Shown here one piece after another: positions 59,250 through 64,000 of a DNA stretch of 64,000 nt. The translations under genes and the position numbers were made by a program. Origin of the DNA: Ramlibacter cellulosilyticus (GTDB lineage Bacteria > Pseudomonadota > Gammaproteobacteria > Burkholderiales > Burkholderiaceae_C); assembly GCF_014297465.1 (NCBI RefSeq), contig NZ_JACORT010000017.1, forward strand, positions 1 to 64,000, given 5' to 3'. Every line of letters starts with the position of its first letter. Within the stretch, counting starts at the first letter, position 1. The notes under the pieces are model-generated. The model searched no databases. It worked only from the letters and a program-made list of their open reading frames with translations, and was not told the origin of the DNA.

Positions 59250-59327
59250 GCTGGGTTGCGCGGAGCGCACCCCAGCGTTTTGTTGCGGCCGTGATCTGCT
59301 GGGGTGCGCTTCGCGCAACCCAGCCTA
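59247..59327. repeat. Facing pair of TAGGCTGGGTT repeats supplying two stop codons
   Basis: The plus copy (59247-59276) begins with the TAG that ends the ECF42 sigma gene. The minus copy (59298-59327) ends with CTA, the TAG stop of the convergent DUF2889 gene. The two copies therefore face each other between convergent genes and may act as a bidirectional transcript end. Confidence 0.8.
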
Positions 59328-59900
59328 CGTGCGCTTGCGATAGAACTGCGGCGCCAGCCGCTGCACCACCGGCCCTTCGAACGACCACGTCATGCACTGC
59401 CCCATGTAGAACGGCGGCTTGCCGCCCTGCGTGGCCGCGGTGTCGTCCTTGCGCCCGCCCTCCGTCGCGCGGTAGTGCGGGATCATCTGGAAAGCCGCCG
59501 TCGCCGCGTTGAACACCAGCTCCCGCAGGTGCGTGCAGCCGCCCACGCCGCCGATCGCGCCCTCGATCATCTTGCGCCAGCCGGGCCCCATCGTGAGGCC
59601 CACCAGCTTCTGCATCGGCGCGTCCGCAGGCACCTGGCATTCGTCGAACGGCGCGTGGATCGCCGCCGTCTCCACGGCCCGGATCGTGAAGCCGTCGTCC
59701 ACCGTCAGCCGCACGCGCAGCAGGTGCACGGGCTCGCCCGCGGGCAGCAGGCCGCGTTCGCGCATCTGGATGGGAACGGACTTGGTGTCGCTGAGGGTGC
59801 AGTCGATGTCCCAGAGGCCGTCCTCGCGCAGGAAGCCTTCGAAGGTGGTCTTGCGCGTGTGGATGGGGCGGCGGGGGACGGCAGGAGGCAGGTCGCGCAT
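59325..59900 (-). CDS. DUF2889 protein
   Basis: 191 residues starting at ATG 59900 (MRDLPPAVPRRPIHTRKTTFEGF); a farther upstream in-frame ATG at 59963 would add residues unlike the family. The DUF2889 pattern includes LREDGLWDIDCTLSDTK, LRVRLTVDDGFTIRAVET, GPGWRKMIEGAIGGVGGCTHLRELV. Function unknown. Similar genes in Proteobacteria occur near lipid or aromatic acyl-CoA loci. Confidence 0.88.
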   Translation of the reverse strand: MRDLPPAVPRRPIHTRKTTFEGFLREDGLWDIDCTLSDTKSVPIQMRERGLLPAGEPVHLLRVRLTVDDGFTIRAVETAAIHAPFDECQVPADAPMQKLVGLTMGPGWRKMIEGAIGGVGGCTHLRELVFNAATAAFQMIPHYRATEGGRKDDTAATQGGKPPFYMGQCMTWSFEGPVVQRLAPQFYRKRT

Positions 59901-59992
59901 GATGCCGCCTATCTTAGGGCGCGCGGCTCCTACAGTACTTTCCGACTCATCCGACGGGGTCATTCCGGGACCGCCTCTACCGTGGGGCGAGC

Positions 59993-62671
59993 ATGGGAAA
60001 AGAACGCAAGACCCCCGGCGAGGAAGCGGACCGTGAACCGGCAGGCGAGGTGCGCGAGCGCGGCTTCGTCCGCGTGCGCGGCGCGCGCGAGCACAACCTG
60101 AAGGACGTGGACGTCGACGTGCCCCGCGACGCGCTGGTCGTGTTCAGCGGCGTCTCCGGTTCCGGCAAGTCCTCGCTCGCCTTCGGCACCATCTACGCCG
60201 AGGCGCAGCGCCGCTACCTCGAGTCCGTCTCGCCGTACGCGCGCCGCCTGATCGACCAGGCCGGCGTGCCGGCGGTGGACAGCATCGACGGCCTGCCGCC
60301 GGCGGTGGCGCTCCAGCAGCAGCGCGGCACGCCCAGCACGCGGTCCTCCGTCGGCAGCGTGACCACGCTCTCCAGCCTGCTGCGCATGCTGTATTCGCGC
60401 GTGGGCCACTATCCGCCCGGCCAGGCGATGCTGTACGCGGAGGACTTCTCGCCCAACACGCCGCAAGGCGCCTGCCCGCAGTGCCACGGCCAGGGCCGCG
60501 TGTACGACGCGACGGAGGCGTCGATGGTGCCCGACGACGCGCTCACCATCCGCGAAGGAGCGATCGCCGCCTGGCCTCCGGCGTGGCACGGCCAGAACCT
60601 GCGCGACATCCTCGTGAGCCTCGGCCACGACGTGGACAAGCCCTGGCACGCGCTGCCGCGCAAGCTGCGCGACTGGATCCTGTTCACCGACGAGACGCCA
60701 CGCGTGCCGGTCTATCCCGGCTTCACGCCGAAGGAGACGCGCGACGCGAAGCGCAGCCGCATGGAGCCGGCGTACATGGGCACCTTCACCAGCGCCCGCA
60801 ACTACGTGCTGCACACCTTCGGCACGACGCAGAGCGCGCTGATGAAGAAGCGCGTTTCCCGGTACATGGTCAGCACGGCGTGCCCCGCGTGCCAGGGCAA
60901 GCGGCTCAAGCCGGAGGCGCTGTCGGTCACCTTCGCGGGCAGGGACATCGGGGAGCTGTCGCAGCTGCCCATCGAGGAAGCGGCGCGCATCCTGCGGCCG
61001 GCGGCGGAAGGCCGGCTGGAGGACGTCACGCCCGCCGGCAGCACCTTGTCGCGGTCGGCTTCGCGCGAAGCCCGCGACCGGCGCGTCGCACGCGGTGGCG
61101 CCTCGCACGACGCGGCGCCCGACGTGCGTTTGACCTCGCCGGTGTCCGAGGAGAAGCGCATCGCGGCGCAGCGGCTCGCGCACGACCTGCTCGCGCGGAT
61201 GCAGACCCTCGTCGAACTGGGGCTGGGCTATCTGTCGCTGGACCGCAGCACGCCGACGCTCTCGCCCGGCGAGCTGCAGCGCCTGCGGCTCGCCACGCAG
61301 CTCGGCTCGCAGCTGTTCGGCGTGATCTACGTGCTGGACGAGCCTTCGGCGGGGCTGCATCCCTCGGATGCGGAAGCCCTGCTGGCCGCGCTGCAGCGGC
61401 TGAAGGCGAGCGGCAACTCGGTGTACGTCGTGGAGCACGACCTCTCGCTGATGCGGCGCGCGGACTGGCTGGTGGACGTGGGCCCGGCGGCCGGCGAACG
61501 CGGGGGCCGCGTCCTGTACAGCGGGCCGCCGGCGGGGCTGGCGGCCGTGGAGGAATCGCAGACGCGGAGACACCTCTTCGACGAGGTCCCGCTGCCGCGC
61601 AGGGAGCCGCGTTCCCCTCGCAGCTGGCTGAAGCTGGAAGCCGTCACGCGCAACAACCTGCAGGGGCTGGACGCGGCCTTCCCGGTCGGCTGCCTCACGG
61701 CCGTGACCGGCGTGTCGGGCTCCGGCAAGTCCACGCTGGTCACGCGCGCGCTGCTGGAACTGGTGGCGCAGCATCTCGGGAGCGACCTGCCCGACGGCGA
61801 GGAGGAAGCCGACGAACTGATGGACCCGAGCGCGCGCGACGGCACGTGGTCCGGGCGCCTTGCCGGCGACACCGGAGCGATCCGCCGGCTCGTGCAGGTG
61901 GACCAGAAGCCGATCGGCCGCACGCCGCGCTCCAACCTCGCGACCTACACGGGCCTGTTCGATTCCGTGCGCAAGCTGTTCGCCGCCACGCCGGCCGCGC
62001 GCAAGCGCCGCTACGACCCGGGCCGCTTCTCCTTCAACGTGGCGAAGGGCCGCTGCGAGACCTGCGAAGGCGAGGGCTTCGTCTCCGTGGAGCTGCTGTT
62101 CATGCCAAGCGTCTACGCGCCTTGCCCCACCTGCCACGGCAGCCGCTACAACGCGCAGACGCTGGAGATCCGCTGGAACGGCAAGACCATCGCGGAAGTG
62201 CTGGGCATGACGGTGGAGGAGGCGGTGGACTTCTTCGCGGAAGAGCCTGCGGTGCTGCGGCCGCTGCAGGTCCTGCAGGACATCGGCCTGGGCTACCTGC
62301 GGCTCGGGCAGCCGGCCACCGAGCTCTCCGGCGGCGAGGCGCAGCGCATCAAGCTGGCCACCGAGCTGCAGCGCACGCATCGCGGCGACACGCTCTACGT
62401 GCTGGACGAACCGACGACGGGCCTGCATGCCTCGGACGTGGACCGGCTGATGGTGCAGCTGCAGCGCCTGGCCGACGAGGGCAACACCGTGGTCGTCGTG
62501 GAGCACGAGATGCGCGTGGTGGCCCAGAGCGACTGGGTGATCGACATGGGGCCGGGGGCGGGGGAGCAGGGGGGGAAGATCGTGGCGCAGGGGATGCCGG
62601 AGGAAGTGGCGAAGGTGAAGGGGAGCAGGACGGGGCCGTACCTGGCGGAGGAGTTGAAGGGCGGGGGGTGA
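59993..62671 (+). CDS. UvrA paralogue (UvrA2-like) excinuclease subunit A
   Basis: 892 residues. Two ABC ATPase halves with GVSGSGKSSLAF near residue 50 and GVSGSGKSTLV near 577. Zinc sites: CPQCHGQG, CPACQGKRL and CETCEGEGF with CPTCHGSRY. Signature motifs are LSPGELQRLRLATQLGS (first, Pro instead of Gly) and LSGGEAQRIKLATEL (second). It is shorter than housekeeping UvrA (about 940) and the UvrB-binding region looks reduced, as in UvrA2 proteins tied to drug or damage resistance. A Ser/Arg/Asp-rich stretch at residues about 350-385 appears as an insertion. Confidence 0.88.
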   Translation: MGKERKTPGEEADREPAGEVRERGFVRVRGAREHNLKDVDVDVPRDALVVFSGVSGSGKSSLAFGTIYAEAQRRYLESVSPYARRLIDQAGVPAVDSIDGLPPAVALQQQRGTPSTRSSVGSVTTLSSLLRMLYSRVGHYPPGQAMLYAEDFSPNTPQGACPQCHGQGRVYDATEASMVPDDALTIREGAIAAWPPAWHGQNLRDILVSLGHDVDKPWHALPRKLRDWILFTDETPRVPVYPGFTPKETRDAKRSRMEPAYMGTFTSARNYVLHTFGTTQSALMKKRVSRYMVSTACPACQGKRLKPEALSVTFAGRDIGELSQLPIEEAARILRPAAEGRLEDVTPAGSTLSRSASREARDRRVARGGASHDAAPDVRLTSPVSEEKRIAAQRLAHDLLARMQTLVELGLGYLSLDRSTPTLSPGELQRLRLATQLGSQLFGVIYVLDEPSAGLHPSDAEALLAALQRLKASGNSVYVVEHDLSLMRRADWLVDVGPAAGERGGRVLYSGPPAGLAAVEESQTRRHLFDEVPLPRREPRSPRSWLKLEAVTRNNLQGLDAAFPVGCLTAVTGVSGSGKSTLVTRALLELVAQHLGSDLPDGEEEADELMDPSARDGTWSGRLAGDTGAIRRLVQVDQKPIGRTPRSNLATYTGLFDSVRKLFAATPAARKRRYDPGRFSFNVAKGRCETCEGEGFVSVELLFMPSVYAPCPTCHGSRYNAQTLEIRWNGKTIAEVLGMTVEEAVDFFAEEPAVLRPLQVLQDIGLGYLRLGQPATELSGGEAQRIKLATELQRTHRGDTLYVLDEPTTGLHASDVDRLMVQLQRLADEGNTVVVVEHEMRVVAQSDWVIDMGPGAGEQGGKIVAQGMPEEVAKVKGSRTGPYLAEELKGGG

Positions 62672-62722
62672 TGTTGGGGTGAAGGGGCGGCCATGCTGGG
62701 GGGGTGAAGGGTGGGCGGTCAT

Positions 62723-62883
62723 GCTGGGGTGCGCTGCGCGCAACCCAGCCTACGAACGGCCGGCCCGTAGGCTGGGTTGCGCGCAGCGCACCCCAGCTCC
62801 CCTCCCCCCGTAGGCTGGGTTGCGCGAAGCGCACCCCAGCTCCCCTCCCCCCGTAGGCTGGGTTGCGCGAAGCGCACCCCAGC
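62723..62883. repeat. Array of four GTAGGCTGGGTTGCGC repeats (three in 43-bp tandem)
   Basis: One minus-oriented copy (62723-62753) is followed by three plus-oriented copies at 62767-62797, 62810-62840 and 62853-62883, spaced exactly 43 bases and joined by CTCCCCTCCCCCC. The element itself is an imperfect palindrome. The array fills the 283-base gap after the UvrA gene, upstream of a TetR gene. Confidence 0.88.
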
Positions 62884-62907
62884 TCCCCCCACCCCTTCCA
62901 ATTTCCC

Positions 62908-62921
62908 CAAGCACTTGCTTG
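62908..62921. promoter_or_regulatory. Candidate TetR operator palindrome
   Basis: CAAGCA-CT-TGCTTG is a perfect inverted repeat (6-bp arms, 2-base centre) ending 33 bases before the TetR ATG at 62955. The position fits autoregulation of the TetR-SDR operon. Confidence 0.5.
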
Positions 62922-62954
62922 CCGTAATTCCGGCGCTCTGCTACCGTGCGCGGC

Positions 62955-63611
62955 ATGCACGCCGCCCCGGCCCGTCCCACCGCGCCCGCGAAGCGCCCGC
63001 GCGGGCGTCCGCGCAAGACGGTGGACGAGCGCGACGACGGCAACCGGCGGCGCGCGCTGATCGTCGGCGCGGCACGCCTGTTCCGGCGCAAGGGGTTCGA
63101 CGGCACCAGCACGCGTGACATCGCTGCGGCCGCCGGCATGCAGAGCGGCTCGCCCTTCTACCACTTCCGCAGCAAGCAGGCGCTGCTCTTCGCCGTCATG
63201 GAGGAGGGCATGCGCCACGCCGTGGAGCGCCAGCGCGAGGCGATCGCGGCGGCGGGCATGGAGCAGCTCCCGCCGCCCGAGCAGCTGCGCCTGCTCGTGC
63301 GCCACCACTTCCAGGTGCTGCTCGGCCCCGGCAGCGACTTCATTCCCGTGATGCTGTACGAGGCCCGATCGGTCTCTCCGCGGCAGCGCACGTCCCTCGC
63401 GCAGCTGCAAGGCGAGTACGAGCAGGCCTGGATCCCCGTGCTGGAGGCGCTGCATGCTGCCGGCCGGCTGCAGGCCGACGTCAAGCTGGCCCGCCTCCTG
63501 ATCTTCGGCGCGCTGAACTGGTCGGTGCAGTGGTTCGACCGCCGCAAGGGTGCGACGCTCGACGAACTCACGGCCGCCGCGCTGGCCCTTTTCATCGGAG
63601 AACGCGCATGA
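62955..63611 (+). CDS. TetR-family transcriptional regulator
   Basis: 218 residues from ATG 62955. A basic N-terminal tail (KRPRGRPRKTVDE) precedes the helix-turn-helix (RALIVGAARLFRRKGFDGTSTRDIAAAAGMQSGSPFYHFRSKQALLFAVMEEGM). The remaining helices resemble TetR regulators of acyl-CoA catabolism. It overlaps the next SDR gene by 4 bases and is preceded by a perfect palindrome. Confidence 0.9.
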   Translation: MHAAPARPTAPAKRPRGRPRKTVDERDDGNRRRALIVGAARLFRRKGFDGTSTRDIAAAAGMQSGSPFYHFRSKQALLFAVMEEGMRHAVERQREAIAAAGMEQLPPPEQLRLLVRHHFQVLLGPGSDFIPVMLYEARSVSPRQRTSLAQLQGEYEQAWIPVLEALHAAGRLQADVKLARLLIFGALNWSVQWFDRRKGATLDELTAAALALFIGERA

Positions 63612-64000
63612 GCGGCCCTTATCGTTCGGTGTTCGCACCGGGTCTCTTCCGCGGCCAGGTGGTCGTCGTCACCGGCGGCGGCTCCGGCATCGGCCGTTGC
63701 ACCGCGCATGAGCTCGCGTCGCTCGGCGCGCACGTCGTGCTGATCGGCCGCAAGGTGGAAAAGCTGCACGACGTGGCCGGCGAGATCGTCGGCGACGGCG
63801 GCCGCTGCAGCTTCCACGCCTGCGACATCCGCGAGGAGGCGGCGGTGCAGGACGTGGTGCAGGCCATCGTGGTGGCGCACGGGCGCATCCACGGCCTCGT
63901 GAACAACGCCGGCGGCCAGTTCATCTCGCCCGTGGAGAAGATCAGCGCCAAGGGCTGGGACGCCGTCGTCGCGAGCAACCTCACGGGCGGCTTCCTCATG
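63608..64000 (+). CDS. SDR oxidoreductase (partial, runs off window end)
   Basis: At least 131 residues, start overlapping the TetR stop. VVVTGGGSGIGRCTAHELASLGAHVVLIGRK and VNNAGGQFISPVEKISAKGWDAVVASNLTGGFL match the branch of SDRs that includes bacterial 2,4-dienoyl-CoA reductase-like and acyl-CoA oxidising enzymes. The catalytic YxxxK would lie beyond the window. Confidence 0.88.
   Translation, partial: MSGPYRSVFAPGLFRGQVVVVTGGGSGIGRCTAHELASLGAHVVLIGRKVEKLHDVAGEIVGDGGRCSFHACDIREEAAVQDVVQAIVVAHGRIHGLVNNAGGQFISPVEKISAKGWDAVVASNLTGGFLM

Noticed and set aside
59960..62743. A 927-residue minus-strand open frame opposite the UvrA paralogue
   Set aside because: The translation lacks any domain pattern, while the plus strand encodes intact Walker and zinc motifs.
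62723..62883. Possible CRISPR array
   Set aside because: Repeats are palindromic, the spacers are identical C/T-rich linkers rather than unique sequences, and no cas gene is near.

Overview
The window is GC-rich (about 70%) bacterial DNA, densely coded, with many ATGA, GTGA and TGATG start/stop overlaps. Gene content suggests a betaproteobacterium of the Burkholderiales, most likely Comamonadaceae (Ramlibacter/Variovorax-like): argB close to slmA, a Bug-type solute-binding protein without its permease, PhaF-like phasin, and dispersed hairpin repeats of the 'CCCCCTCAAGGGGGC' and 'GTAGGCTGGGTTGCGC' kinds. This assignment is inference. I saw no rRNA, tRNA, CRISPR array or complete mobile element, and no gene-free stretch longer than 300 bases.

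Layout. 1-200: C-terminal end of an IS4-like transposase and a hairpin repeat. 205-7763: a neutral-lipid (wax-ester) cluster with acyl-CoA-binding protein, wax ester synthase/DGAT, a hemerythrin-like protein, a TPR protein, a TetR regulator, a patatin lipase, a PhaF-like phasin and a two-domain fatty acyl-CoA reductase. 8010-15113: surface-glycan genes rfbB-rfbD-rfbA (no rfbC), a DprE1/DprE2-like pair, a family 2 glycosyltransferase and a WecA/MraY-type transferase. 15166-19018: argB, a two-component system and slmA. 19214-20357: a PdeM-like phosphoesterase and a small exported protein.

20560-29530: a divergent sugar-acid catabolism locus. On the minus strand lie a FadR-type regulator, a TRAP transporter, a UxaA-family dehydratase and an Ldh-family dehydrogenase. 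On the plus strand lie two SDRs and a fumarylacetoacetase-family hydrolase. A TAGGGGC heptamer array occupies the promoter gap. 29548-30996: an ECF41 sigma factor and a carboxymuconolactone-decarboxylase gene, each preceded by a perfect TGTCACA-N16-CGTC promoter. 31061-35319: a cNMP-domain flavoprotein and a GntR/Bug/amidohydrolase operon.

35461-47462: a fatty-acid oxidation operon: TetR, acyl-CoA dehydrogenase, FadB-like protein, thiolase, hydrolase, thioesterase, SDRs, isomerase and enoyl-CoA hydratase. It is interrupted by a DUF559 gene bracketed by 37-bp inverted repeats. 47475-55551: eight overlapping genes joining a predicted lanthanide-type PQQ alcohol dehydrogenase, its XoxJ-like partner and a lipoprotein cytochrome c to a caa3-type oxidase with CtaG, apparently a complete alcohol-to-oxygen chain. 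55690-59249: an ECF42 sigma/YciI (DGPF) operon with a matching promoter. 59325-64000: a DUF2889 gene, a UvrA paralogue, a repeat array, a TetR regulator and the start of an SDR.

Taken together: lipid storage and lipid breakdown loci, an alcohol respiratory chain, two self-contained ECF stress circuits, and glycan synthesis.
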